Assembly (NCBI RefSeq): GCF_030269545.1
Contig: NZ_BSTN01000014.1
Coordinates: 1-64,000, forward strand
Reading direction: 5' to 3'
Length of the DNA stretch: 64,000 nt
From: Actinomadura sp. NBRC 104425
Lineage (GTDB): Bacteria > Actinomycetota > Actinomycetes > Streptosporangiales > Streptosporangiaceae
Below, one piece after another: positions 1 through 10,799 of this stretch. Made by a program: the position numbers and the translations under genes. The stretch's first letter is position 1; each line of letters begins with the position of its first letter. The notes beneath the pieces were generated by a model. It was not told where the DNA came from and made no database searches. It was given only the letters and a program-made list of their open reading frames with translations.

Positions 1-799
<799 letters not shown>

Positions 800-803
<4 letters not shown>

Positions 804-1546
804 CGACCCCTCCCACCAAGGGCGAGGGCGAGGAGCGCGAGGCCCCGGTCATCCGCGACCGGCGGCGCATCGACCCCGAGACCGGCAAGGTCCGCGAGGG
901 CGCCCAGGCCGCGCCGGAGTCCGCCAAGGACTCCGGCGGGGCGGGGGCGGCCGACTCGGGGCAGGCGCCACCCGGCGGGGGGACCTCGGCCGGCGAGCAG
1001 GAGCTCCGCGCCCAGCTCGACGAACGCACCGCCGACCTGCAGCGGCTGAAGGCCGAGTTCGACAACTACCGCAAGCGGGTCGAGCGCGACCGGCAGGCCG
1101 TCCGCGAGCAGGCCCTGGCCAACGTGCTGAACGAGCTGCTGCCGGTGCTGGACGACATCGGCCGCGCCCGCGAGCACGACGAGCTGACCGGCGGGTTCAA
1201 GTCGGTCGGCGAAGCGCTGGAGGCCGTGGTCGGCAAGCTCGGGCTGGAGAAGTTCGGGGAGAAGGGCGAGCCCTTCGACCCGATGGTGCATGAGGCGCTC
1301 ATGCACTCCTATTCGCCCGACGTGACCGACACCACCTGCGTGGACGTGCTGCAGCCGGGCTACCGGATCGGCGAGCGCGTGCTGCGGCCCGCGCGCGTCG
1401 CGGTGGCCGAGCCCGCCCCCGGGCAGGCCGCCGCCGAGGGCGGCGATGCCGCTGAGGGCGCGTCCGAGGGCGCGTCCGGCGGCGACTCCGGCGGCGCGTC
1501 CGCCGACGGAAGCGGCGGGCAGCCCAAGGCCGGCGACGGCGAGTAG
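800..1546 (+). CDS. grpE: Nucleotide exchange factor GrpE
   Basis: GrpE releases ADP from DnaK and so resets the Hsp70 cycle. The 248-aa protein has a low-complexity acidic N-terminus, a coiled-coil stalk around residues 70-125 (LRAQLDERTADLQRLKAEFDNY region) and the beta-rich head with the family signature near residues 160-200 (HEALMHSYSPDV, VLQPGYRIGERVLRPARV). The Gly/Ser/Ala-rich C-terminal tail of about 40 residues is longer than usual and probably disordered. The GTG start shares bases with the dnaK stop (GTGA overlap). Second gene of the dnaK-grpE-dnaJ-hspR(-clpB) operon. Confidence 0.97.
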
Positions 1547-1557
1547 ACCCCTTCCGC

Positions 1558-1598
1558 GACGGTCCCGCCTCGGCGACGATGATCGGGGCGGGACCGTC
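1558..1598 (+). promoter_or_regulatory. Stem-loop between grpE and dnaJ
   Basis: A perfect 12-bp inverted repeat (GACGGTCCCGCC at 1558-1569, GGCGGGACCGTC at 1587-1598) encloses a 17-nt loop, just after grpE and about 43 nt before the dnaJ start. There is no T-run. Inside an operon it could be a partial terminator or an mRNA processing or stability element that lowers dnaJ output relative to dnaK and grpE. Function is inferred only. Confidence 0.5.
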
Positions 1599-1641
1599 CA
1601 GGACGAACGAAGAACGTGGCGCGAGCAGAGAGCGGGGCATC

Positions 1642-2808
1642 GTGAGCACCAAGGACTACCTGGAGAAGGACTACTACAAGGTCCTCGGTGTCTCGAAGAC
1701 GGCCTCGCAGGACGAGATCAAGAAGGCTTACCGCAGGCTGGCCCGCAAGTACCACCCGGACGCCAACAAGGGCGACGCCGACGCCGAGGACCGCTTCAAG
1801 GAGGTGTCCGAGGCCTACGACGTCCTGTCCGACGAGAAGCGGCGCAAGGAGTACGACACGCTGCGGTCGATGCCGGGCGGGTTCCGCGGCGGCCAGCCGG
1901 GCGGCGGCTTCGGCTTCGACCTGGGGGACCTCTTCGGGCAGACCGGGGGCGCGGGCGGCGGCGCCGGCGAGCGGCTCGGCGACCTGTTCGGCGGGCTGTT
2001 CGGACGCGGCGGCACCCGCACCACCACCGGCGCCGGACGCCGGGCCAGGCGCGGCACCGACGTCGAGACCGAGGTGACGCTGTCGTTCGGCAAGTCGCTG
2101 TCGGGTGCGACCGTGCCGCTGCGGCTGACCAGCGAGGCGGCGTGCCCGCACTGCCGGGGCACCGGCGCCCGCAGCGGCACCGTGCCGCGCGTGTGCCCGT
2201 CCTGCGAGGGCACCGGCCTGGAGACCCGCAACCTGGGCAGCTTCGGCTTTCAGGAGCCGTGCAAGGAGTGCCGCGGCCGCGGGCTGGTGGTGGACGACCC
2301 GTGCCCGAACTGCCGCGGCAGCGGCCGGGCGGCCGGCACCCGCACCATCCAGGCCCGCATCCCGGCGGGGGTGAAGGACGGGCAGAAGATTCGGCTCAAG
2401 GGCAAGGGGGCGCCCGGCGAGAACGGCGGCCCGGCCGGCGACCTGTACGTCAACATCAAGGTGCGGCCGCATCCGGTGTTCGGCCGCAGCGGCGACAACC
2501 TGACCCTGACGGTCCCGGTGACCTTCCCGGAGGCCGCGCTGGGCGCCGAGATCAAGGTGCCGACGTTCGGCGGGCAGCCGGTGACGCTGCGCCTGCCGGA
2601 GGGCACCCCCAACGGCCGCACCTTCCGGGTGCGCGGCCGGGGTGCGACCCGGCGCGACGGCACCAAGGGCGACCTGCTGGTCACCGTGGAGGTGCACGTG
2701 CCGCAGAAGGTCGACGACCCGACGCGCGAGGCGCTGAAACGGCTGCGGGCCGCGGGCGGCGGTGACGAGCTGCGCGGCGAGCTGCTCCGGCAGGCCAGGG
2801 AGGAGTGA
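1642..2808 (+). CDS. dnaJ: Chaperone DnaJ (Hsp40, type I)
   Basis: Type I Hsp40 co-chaperone that delivers substrates to DnaK and stimulates its ATPase. From the GTG at 1642 (MSTKDYLEKDYYKVLGV) the protein has a J-domain with the HPD motif at about residues 38-40, a Gly/Phe-rich linker (about 75-140), four CxxCxGxG zinc-binding repeats (CPHCRGTG, CPSCEGTG, CKECRGRG, CPNCRGSG) and two C-terminal beta domains. An in-frame ATG at 1579 lies in the intergenic stem-loop and would add 21 unrelated residues, so I prefer 1642, which has GAGAGCGGGG upstream. The stop sits within the hspR ribosome-binding region. Confidence 0.97.
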   Translation: MSTKDYLEKDYYKVLGVSKTASQDEIKKAYRRLARKYHPDANKGDADAEDRFKEVSEAYDVLSDEKRRKEYDTLRSMPGGFRGGQPGGGFGFDLGDLFGQTGGAGGGAGERLGDLFGGLFGRGGTRTTTGAGRRARRGTDVETEVTLSFGKSLSGATVPLRLTSEAACPHCRGTGARSGTVPRVCPSCEGTGLETRNLGSFGFQEPCKECRGRGLVVDDPCPNCRGSGRAAGTRTIQARIPAGVKDGQKIRLKGKGAPGENGGPAGDLYVNIKVRPHPVFGRSGDNLTLTVPVTFPEAALGAEIKVPTFGGQPVTLRLPEGTPNGRTFRVRGRGATRRDGTKGDLLVTVEVHVPQKVDDPTREALKRLRAAGGGDELRGELLRQAREE

Positions 2809-2815
2809 GCGTTCC

Positions 2816-3262
2816 ATGGAACCGTTCGGCGACGACACCCCGGTCTACGTGATCTCCGTGGCGGCGCAGCTGTCCGGCCTGCACCCGCAGACGCTGCGCA
2901 CCTACGACCGGCTGGGGCTGGTGTCGCCCGGCCGCACGGCCGGGCGCGGCCGCCGCTATTCGATGCGCGACATCGTGCAGCTGCGCGAGATCCAGCGGCT
3001 CTCCCAGGAGGAGGGCATCAACCTGTCGGGCATCAAGCACATCCTCGAACTGCAGCGCGAGAACGTCCGGCTCCAGGAGGAGCTGGCGGCGGCCCGCGCC
3101 GCGCTGGAGGAGCTGACCAACGAACTCGAATCGACCCGCGCCGTCGCGGCGCGCCTGGCGCAGCAGCGGCGTCGCGGTGACACCGGCGGCACCTCCGGCG
3201 GCGACCTCGTGCCGATCCGCCGCACCAGCGTGGTGCTGTGGCACGAGCGCCGCTCCGACTAG
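2816..3262 (+). CDS. hspR: Heat-shock repressor HspR (MerR-type)
   Basis: MerR-like repressor of the dnaK operon; in Streptomyces and mycobacteria HspR uses DnaK as co-repressor and binds HAIR inverted repeats. The 148-aa protein carries the winged-helix MerR domain at residues 10-80 (VYVISVAAQLSGLHPQTLRT then RRYSMRDIVQLREIQ), followed by a coiled coil rich in Glu/Leu (about 75-120). I chose ATG 2816 because GGGAGGAG lies just upstream, overlapping the dnaJ stop; an in-frame start at 2762 would sit inside dnaJ. It is the fourth gene of the chaperone operon and 48 bp ahead of clpB. Confidence 0.95.
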   Translation: MEPFGDDTPVYVISVAAQLSGLHPQTLRTYDRLGLVSPGRTAGRGRRYSMRDIVQLREIQRLSQEEGINLSGIKHILELQRENVRLQEELAAARAALEELTNELESTRAVAARLAQQRRRGDTGGTSGGDLVPIRRTSVVLWHERRSD

Positions 3263-3310
3263 CGCCGCCGCGAACGGCCCCGTCCGGGCCGAGGGGGAGC
3301 TGATCGCACC

Positions 3311-5908
<2,598 letters not shown>

Positions 5909-5940
5909 CCGCGGCCATCTGATCCCGGCCGTGTGATGCC

Positions 5941-5982
5941 CGCTGACCGGTCACCGGCCCTCGTACCGGTGACCGGTCAGCG
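5941..5982. terminator. Stem-loop terminator after clpB
   Basis: Perfect 17-bp inverted repeat (CGCTGACCGGTCACCGG at 5941-5957 and its complement at 5966-5982) with an 8-nt loop, 32 bp after the clpB stop and between convergent genes. It has no T-tract, as is usual in actinobacteria. It can act in both orientations. Confidence 0.75.
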
Positions 5983-6076
5983 CGTTCGCCGGGTTGCGCG
6001 GCGGCGGCAGCGCACCCGCCGCCAGCACGGCGACCAGCAGCGCGATCAGGATTCTCATCCGCCTGCGTCCGCTCAT
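5951..6076 (-). CDS. Possible 41-aa secreted or membrane micropeptide
   Basis: A short reading frame from the ATG at 6076 encodes a peptide with a basic start (MSGRRRMR), a hydrophobic stretch of about 13 residues (ILIALLVAVLAAG) and a Pro/Asn/Arg tail ending in HRYEGR. This has the shape of a signal peptide or a single-span micropeptide. A weak purine stretch (CGCAGG) lies next to the start. Its 3' end reads into the clpB stem-loop, which argues against it. No family is recognised; it could be chance. Confidence 0.3.
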   Translation of the reverse strand: MSGRRRMRILIALLVAVLAAGALPPPRNPANALTGHRYEGR

Positions 6077-6173
6077 GCCTGCGAATGTAGGCGGCGCCGA
6101 CCCTCCGCCCCAGGGAGCCAGCTCCCCGAACCCGAGTGGGGCCAACCCGACCCCGCCCGCCGCCGGGCGGGCG

Positions 6174-7454
6174 TCACGTGTGGATGCCGAACCCGTAGTC
6201 GCTGCCGTGGCCGCCGTAGTAGTGCGTCGTCCGGCGGGGCGGTCTCTGGGCCCGTTCGCGCTCCCATTCGGCGCGCAACTCGCGGTCGCGTTCCAGTTCG
6301 TCACGGTCGTTGAGGCGCGCCACGCCGGGCCCGAACCAGTCCTCGGCCAGGTCGAGGAGCGAGGAGGGGAACTTCGGGGCGATCGGTTCTCCCGCCGGGG
6401 TCGTCCCGGCGTACGGCGGCAGCCGCTCGGCGATGGCGGCCAGCTCACGCTCGGAGACGCGGACCGCTTCCTCGTCCCAGTCCACCAGGTGCAGGCGAAA
6501 GCGCTTTTCCTGCGCCTCCTTGATGACGTCCCCGAGCCCGCTGAGCTTCTGGCCGGTCTCGGCGGGCGCCACCACGTCGGAGCGGGTGATGCGGAACTCG
6601 TCCCCTTCGGCGGGCGCCAGGTACCACAGCTCCCGCTGCTGCCAGGCGAAGAGCCGGGCGATCTGCGCGCCCATCCGCGGAAAAGCCTTCGCGGTCTCCT
6701 CCGCCTGGGCGCGCACCTCGTCGTGGACCGGCCGATACTGCTCGGACGCGCGCAGAAGGCGGTCGTACCCGTCGGCCAGCGCCGACTGCCAGCGGGCGAA
6801 CCGCCGGCGGGTGCGCCAGGGCGACGGCGAGATCCGCTTCCCGTCATCGCACCAGACGCGGCTGAGCCGTTCGACCACGTCGTCGATCTCGGTGAGATAC
6901 GCGATGGCGGCGTCCTGCCAGCGCTTGATGTCCCTGTCTTCCGCCGCGATGTGGACCGTCCCCACCACCGGGGCCGCATACGGGTCGTCGTCGGCGAAAC
7001 CCGCCTTGCGGCAGGGTTCAACCGACGGTTCGAAGGTGTAGGGGTCGGCGTCCGCAGACACCTGGATGCTCAAGGTAGGGCCCCACGTCCGCGCCTTGGT
7101 GTAGGAGGCCACGTACAGGTCGCACAGCGCCGACAGCCGCTCCTCGTAGATCGGGGGGAACCATTCGGCAGCGGGACGGCAGCGACGCAGGATCACACAC
7201 GGGGCCTGCCACGTCATGTGGTACCGACGGCCGTAGATGCTGCCGGGTTTCGGCACCGTCACCTCGTTTTCCTCGAATGGGGAAATCTGGTCCAAGCCCA
7301 GTACCGACAGATTCCGCCCCCAGTGCCCCTTGAACAGCGTCTTCGCAATATGCGGCAGCCGCTCTTGCCCGTCCGGCAGCAGCCACGGCTGCCGCCCGCT
7401 GTCCGACCCGCCGGTCCGATGCCACCTCCTGCGCCAGCGCGCCCTGTCGCCCAT
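6174..7454 (-). CDS. Hypothetical protein, 426 aa
   Basis: I do not recognise a family. The protein starts MGDRARWRRRWHRTGGSDSG and is soluble: it has no signal peptide or membrane segment, several Trp/Arg/Glu-rich helical stretches in the middle and a His/Gly/Tyr-rich C-terminus (THYYGGHGSDYGFGIHT). Third-position GC is high, so the frame looks genuinely coding. I prefer the ATG at 7454; extending the frame to 7571 would run into the IS605-like element. It is convergent with clpB and stands alone. The upstream 180 bp hold the orphan mobile-element end, so this gene may be accessory. Confidence 0.7.
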   Translation of the reverse strand: MGDRARWRRRWHRTGGSDSGRQPWLLPDGQERLPHIAKTLFKGHWGRNLSVLGLDQISPFEENEVTVPKPGSIYGRRYHMTWQAPCVILRRCRPAAEWFPPIYEERLSALCDLYVASYTKARTWGPTLSIQVSADADPYTFEPSVEPCRKAGFADDDPYAAPVVGTVHIAAEDRDIKRWQDAAIAYLTEIDDVVERLSRVWCDDGKRISPSPWRTRRRFARWQSALADGYDRLLRASEQYRPVHDEVRAQAEETAKAFPRMGAQIARLFAWQQRELWYLAPAEGDEFRITRSDVVAPAETGQKLSGLGDVIKEAQEKRFRLHLVDWDEEAVRVSERELAAIAERLPPYAGTTPAGEPIAPKFPSSLLDLAEDWFGPGVARLNDRDELERDRELRAEWERERAQRPPRRTTHYYGGHGSDYGFGIHT

Positions 7455-7529
7455 GCTGCTCCCCGTAACCAGCGCCGAACAACGGTCAATACAGGAGTGA
7501 TACCCACGAATTAGCTCGGACGGGTAAGA

Positions 7530-7633
7530 CCACCGCTCGCGGTGGCGCAGGTCGGTGAAGCAGGAACCCACCGAGGTGCCGCATGAGCGGCACGGCAGGA
7601 ATCCCCGCCCTTCAGGGCGGGGAGGACGTCAAC
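7530..7633 (+). mobile_element. Orphan IS200/IS605-type right end, omega-RNA-like
   Basis: Three consecutive stem-loops end in the sequence typical of the right end of actinobacterial IS200/IS605 elements: CCACCG-ctcg-CGGTGG (7530-7545), GTGCCGC-atga-GCGGCAC (7576-7593) and CCCCGCCCT-tc-AGGGCGGGG (7603-7622), followed by GAGGACGTCAAC. The intervening GTGAAGCAGGAACCC also matches my memory of the conserved 3' part of tnpB-linked omega-RNAs. No tnpA or tnpB frame is near on either strand, so this is a solo end or decayed element. It stops about 2 bp short of the stop codon of the lipoprotein gene at 7635. Element identity is from family knowledge; the left boundary is uncertain. Confidence 0.65.
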
Positions 7634-7634
7634 G

Positions 7635-7982
7635 TCAGCGTACGGAGCCGCTCAGGTTGCTGGTGCCGCTGCCCGTCCCCTCGGCGCGGGTGATGGGGCG
7701 GCCGTCGACGTAGGCCACAGCGCTCACCTGGCCGTCGTCCTTGCGCTGGATGGCGACCTTCCAGGTGTCCGTGCCCTGCTTGGTGAGCTTGATCTCCTTA
7801 CGCCAGGGCAGCGTGACCTGGGACTCGGTCGTGGAATCGCCGTTGATCTCGTAGGTGATGGAGACCTTGCCCTCGCCGGTGACGTCGAGGGTGAGCGTGT
7901 GCGGCTCGTCCTCGGACGAGCAGGCGGCCGACAGAAGCATGACGGCGGCCAAAGCCAGCGGCCACCTGCCACGTGTGATCAT
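7635..7982 (-). CDS. MmpS-like lipoprotein
   Basis: A 115-aa predicted lipoprotein: a type II signal peptide with lipobox LSAAC near residue 21, then a short beta-rich domain (LTLDVTGEGKVSITYEINGD, VTLPWRKEIKL) that resembles the C-terminal domain of MmpS transport-accessory proteins. Classical MmpS proteins have a transmembrane anchor and a Cys pair and sit beside an MmpL RND transporter. Here the anchor is a lipid, the Cys pair is absent and no MmpL gene is in the window. ATG 7982 is preceded by GAGGAG at 7 nt. It lies downstream of leuA on the same strand but is probably independent. Confidence 0.75.
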   Translation of the reverse strand: MITRGRWPLALAAVMLLSAACSSEDEPHTLTLDVTGEGKVSITYEINGDSTTESQVTLPWRKEIKLTKQGTDTWKVAIQRKDDGQVSAVAYVDGRPITRAEGTGSGTSNLSGSVR

Positions 7983-8083
7983 ATGATCGCTCCTCGCGAC
8001 GGTCACCGACAAAGTACAAGAGATCAGAAACCCGCACCAGCGCCAACCGGCATGCCGGGATCCGGCCGGGCGCGGGCACCCGG

Positions 8084-9847
8084 TCATCGCGCGCGGTTCA
8101 CGGCCGACAGCAGCGCCCGCACCGACGCCGTCAGCAGCGACGTGCCGAGACCGGCGCCCCAGCGCACCAACCCGTCCACACGGCACTCGACGTATGCGAC
8201 CGCGGTGGCGTCGGCCCCCTGCTGCGCGGCCTGCTCGACGTGCTGCAGCACGTCCACCTTGATGCCTGCATTCGCCAACGCGTCGGTGAGCGCGTCCAAG
8301 GGGCCGTTGCCCGTGCCCGTGTACTCGCCCTCCTCCCCGTCGACGCGCAGCACACCGGTGAAGTCGTGCCGCTCGGGCCCGGTGTGGACGGTGCGCCACT
8401 CCACCGGCACGACCGGCCCCTCGTCCGCCCTGTCCAGGTACTCGGCGCGGAAGAGGTCCCACAGCTGCGCGGCGGTGACCTCCGTGCCGCTGTCGTCCGT
8501 GAAACGCTGCACGACCTGCGAGAACTCGATCTGCAGCCGCCGGGGCAGGTCCACCCCGTACTCGCTGCGCAGCAGGTACGACACGCCGCCCTTCCCCGAC
8601 TGGCTGTTGACGCGGATCACCGCGGCGTAGTCGCGGCCGACGTCCGCCGGATCGATCGGCAGGTACGGCACGTCCCACGGCGCCTCCCGCTCCGGCACGC
8701 CGAGGTCGGCGGCGCGGCGCGCGTGGTGCGCCATGCCCTTGGCGATCGCGTCCTGGTGGGTGCCGGAGAACGCGGTGTAGACCAGGTCGCCCGCGTACGG
8801 GTGGCGTGCGTGCACGGGCAGCCGGTTGCAGTGCTCGACCGTGCGGCGGATCTCGTCGATGTCGGAGAAGTCGATCTGGGGATCGACGCCCTGCGCGTGC
8901 AGGTTCAGCGCCAGCGTCACCAGATCGACGTTGCCGGTGCGCTCGCCGTTGCCGAACAGGCACCCCTCGACCCGCTGCGCGCCCGCCAGCAGCGCCAGCT
9001 CGGCGCACGCCACCCCGGTGCCCCGGTCGTTGTGCGGATGCACCGAGAGGATCACCGCGTCGCGGTCCGCCAGGTGGCGGTGCATGTACTCGATCTGGTC
9101 GGCGTACACGTTGGGCGTCGCGATCTCGACGGTGACGGGCAGGTTGTGGATGACGGGCCGGTCGGGCGACGCCTCCCACAGCCGGGTCAGGCTGTCGCAG
9201 ACCTCCAGCGCGTAGTCCGGCTCGGTGAGCATGAACGTCTCCGGCGAGAACTCCATGCGCACCCCGGGACACCGGGACGCCAGCCGTCCGACGTGCGCGG
9301 CGGCCTCCAGGATGAGAGCGTGCAGCTCGGCCCGATCGCGACCGAGCACCACCTCGCGCCAGGTCGGCGCGGTGGCGGTGTACAGGTGGACGACCGCGCG
9401 CGGCAGCCCCTCGATCGAAGCGAACGTCCGCTCGATCAGGTCGGCGCGGGCGGCGGTGAACACCACCGGTGTCACGTCGTCGGGCACCGCGTCCGCCTCG
9501 GCCAGGTGCCGGACGAAGTCGAAATCGGTCTGGCTGGCCGATGGGTAACCGACCTCGATCTCCTTGAAACCCATGGCCGTGAACAGGTCGAACATCTCGC
9601 GCTTGCGCGCGGGGTCCATCGGCTCGGCCAGGGCCTGGTTTCCGTCGCGCAGGTCCACCGGCACCCACAGGGGCGCGCTTTCGATGCGCTTGTCAGGCCA
9701 GGTGCGGTCGATGACGGGCAGGGGTACGCGCTCGTGCGCCGGGCGGTAGCGGTGGTACGGCATCGCGCTGCCGCGCTGCGGGTTCCACCACGGCGCGTCG
9801 TCGGGCACCGGGCCTTCGGGGGTGTGCAGGGTCGGGAACGCTTTCAC
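8084..9847 (-). CDS. leuA: 2-isopropylmalate synthase LeuA
   Basis: Catalyses the first committed step of leucine synthesis, condensing acetyl-CoA with 2-ketoisovalerate. The 587-aa protein is the long actinobacterial type (N-terminal WWNPQRGSAMPYHRYRPA), with the HMGL-like TIM barrel signature DLRDGNQALAEPM near residue 68, the second signature around VHPHNDRGTG, and a C-terminal leucine-sensing LeuA dimer domain (GEYTGTGNGPLDALTDAL). GTG 9847 is preceded by AAGGAGGA at 3 nt. A leucine-rich leader peptide and stem-loop lie upstream, so expression is probably set by transcription attenuation as well as by feedback inhibition. Confidence 0.97.
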   Translation of the reverse strand: MKAFPTLHTPEGPVPDDAPWWNPQRGSAMPYHRYRPAHERVPLPVIDRTWPDKRIESAPLWVPVDLRDGNQALAEPMDPARKREMFDLFTAMGFKEIEVGYPSASQTDFDFVRHLAEADAVPDDVTPVVFTAARADLIERTFASIEGLPRAVVHLYTATAPTWREVVLGRDRAELHALILEAAAHVGRLASRCPGVRMEFSPETFMLTEPDYALEVCDSLTRLWEASPDRPVIHNLPVTVEIATPNVYADQIEYMHRHLADRDAVILSVHPHNDRGTGVACAELALLAGAQRVEGCLFGNGERTGNVDLVTLALNLHAQGVDPQIDFSDIDEIRRTVEHCNRLPVHARHPYAGDLVYTAFSGTHQDAIAKGMAHHARRAADLGVPEREAPWDVPYLPIDPADVGRDYAAVIRVNSQSGKGGVSYLLRSEYGVDLPRRLQIEFSQVVQRFTDDSGTEVTAAQLWDLFRAEYLDRADEGPVVPVEWRTVHTGPERHDFTGVLRVDGEEGEYTGTGNGPLDALTDALANAGIKVDVLQHVEQAAQQGADATAVAYVECRVDGLVRWGAGLGTSLLTASVRALLSAVNRAR

Positions 9848-9896
9848 GTGTCCTCCTTGACGAGACCGGTCGTCGACGGACCGGCGGCGTCGATCC

Positions 9897-9934
9897 CCGC
9901 GGCGGGGTGCCGGTCCGGTCAGGCCCCGCCGCGG
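9897..9934 (-). promoter_or_regulatory. leuA attenuator stem-loop
   Basis: Perfect 11-bp inverted repeat (CCGCGGCGGGG at 9897-9907 and its complement at 9924-9934) with a 16-nt loop. The 3' half of the leucine leader peptide reading frame runs through the promoter-proximal arm, placing the stem where a ribosome stalled at the Leu codons would change folding. This is the geometry of ribosome-mediated attenuation. No T-run follows, so termination may be Rho-assisted or the block may be translational. Confidence 0.6.
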
Positions 9935-9963
9935 CGGACGAGAAGCAGACCACGCGTCGGCAT
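9919..9963 (-). CDS. leuL: Leucine leader peptide (14 aa)
   Basis: Reading frame of 14 codons starting ATG at 9963: MPTRGLLLVRRGGA. Three consecutive leucines (CTG CTT CTC) and a valine precede Arg-Arg-Gly-Gly, the pattern of actinobacterial branched-chain leader peptides. No Shine-Dalgarno is present, but a -10-like TAGAGT ends 7 nt before the ATG, so the leader is probably translated from a leaderless transcript. It lies 71 bp upstream of leuA and its end overlaps the attenuator stem. Confidence 0.75.
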   Translation of the reverse strand: MPTRGLLLVRRGGA

Positions 9964-9970
9964 GCGGGGT

Positions 9971-10000
9971 ACTCTAGCCATCTGTCAGCTTGTCAGACAA
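9971..10000 (-). promoter_or_regulatory. Candidate leuA promoter
   Basis: On the minus strand TTGTCT (10000-9995), an 18-bp spacer and TAGAGT (9976-9971) are followed 7 nt later by the ATG of the leader peptide. The -35 element lies within the GntR-type palindrome at 9989-10001. Confidence 0.5.
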
Positions 10001-10001
10001 G
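9989..10001. promoter_or_regulatory. GntR/FadR-type operator between leuA and gntR
   Basis: The 13-bp palindrome CTTGTCAGACAAG contains TTGTCAGACAA, an exact match to the FadR-subfamily GntR consensus TNGTNNNACNA. It sits 13 bp before the start of the divergent FCD-type GntR gene and over the -35 of the leuA leader promoter, so one site could govern both directions. Confidence 0.65.
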
Positions 10002-10014
10002 CAGAGGTGTTGCG

Positions 10015-10695
10015 GTGCTTCGTCCGAGCCCCTTGGTGGACCAGGCCGTCCGGCACCTGCGCGAGCGGATCGCCGCAGGTGACTGGCCGGTCGGCTGCAA
10101 GCTTCCCGGCGAGACGACCTTGGCCCGGGAGTTGGGCGTCGGGCGCTCCACCGTCCGCGAGGCCATCCGCGCTCTTGCCGGGGCCGGCCTGGTGCGCACC
10201 CGGCAGGGCGCGGGCGTGTTCGTCGTCGCCACCGAGCCGGTCGAGGACTTCGCGACCCGGCTGCGCCGCGCCTCGGTCGCGGACGTCTACGAGATCCGCC
10301 TGATGGTCGAGATCCGCGCCGCCGAACTCGCCGCCGAACGCCGCACCGACGCCGACATCGCCGCCATGGACGCCCGGCTGGCCGCCCGTCGCGAGGCCGA
10401 GGCGAGCGGCGACGACGCCGCGTTCATCGACGCCGACATCGCCCTGCACGTCGCCGTCGTCTCCGCCGCGCACAACCCGGTGCTGTCGGACCTGTTCGCC
10501 ACGTTCGTCCCCGTGCTGCGCGACGGCCTGCTCGACCTGGTGAAGCTCGTCGACGTCCACGCGGCCGACGCCAACGGCCACGCCGCCCACGCCGCCCTCG
10601 TCGAGGCGATCCGCGACCGCTCCCCCGCCGAGGCGGGCCGCATCATCCGCACGGAACTCGAACGCACGCTGCGCCACCTCGTCCACGGCTCCTAA
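10015..10695 (+). CDS. GntR-family regulator, FadR/FCD subfamily
   Basis: A 226-aa transcription factor: N-terminal winged helix (residues 5-70; LPGETTLARELGVGRSTVREAIRALAGAGLVRTRQGAGVFV) followed by an all-helical FCD effector domain (about 85-215) with the His/Asp metal-site residues in DADIALHVAVVSAAHNPVL and DANGHAAHAALVEAI. Effectors of this subfamily are usually small organic acids. GTG 10015 has AGAGG at a 7-nt spacing; a longer frame from 9907 would overlap the operator and promoter. Divergent from leuA and separated by a single palindrome, so autoregulation and control of leuA are both possible; the ligand is unknown. Confidence 0.9.
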   Translation: MLRPSPLVDQAVRHLRERIAAGDWPVGCKLPGETTLARELGVGRSTVREAIRALAGAGLVRTRQGAGVFVVATEPVEDFATRLRRASVADVYEIRLMVEIRAAELAAERRTDADIAAMDARLAARREAEASGDDAAFIDADIALHVAVVSAAHNPVLSDLFATFVPVLRDGLLDLVKLVDVHAADANGHAAHAALVEAIRDRSPAEAGRIIRTELERTLRHLVHGS

Positions 10696-10799
10696 AGCAG
10701 GGCGGCGCGCCCCACATCAAACGCACAAAACGCTGAAATGCGACGGCCGAACAAGCCGAAAGCCTTGGCGGCGGCATGTCAGCCTGATATCAACGGCAC

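Noticed and set aside
3263..3310. Search for a HAIR operator (CTTGAGT-N7-ACTCAAG) upstream of clpB
   Set aside because: The 48-bp hspR-clpB gap contains only a small CGGCCC/GGGCCG stem and the clpB ribosome-binding site; no HAIR half-sites are visible. clpB is therefore more likely co-transcribed with the dnaK operon.
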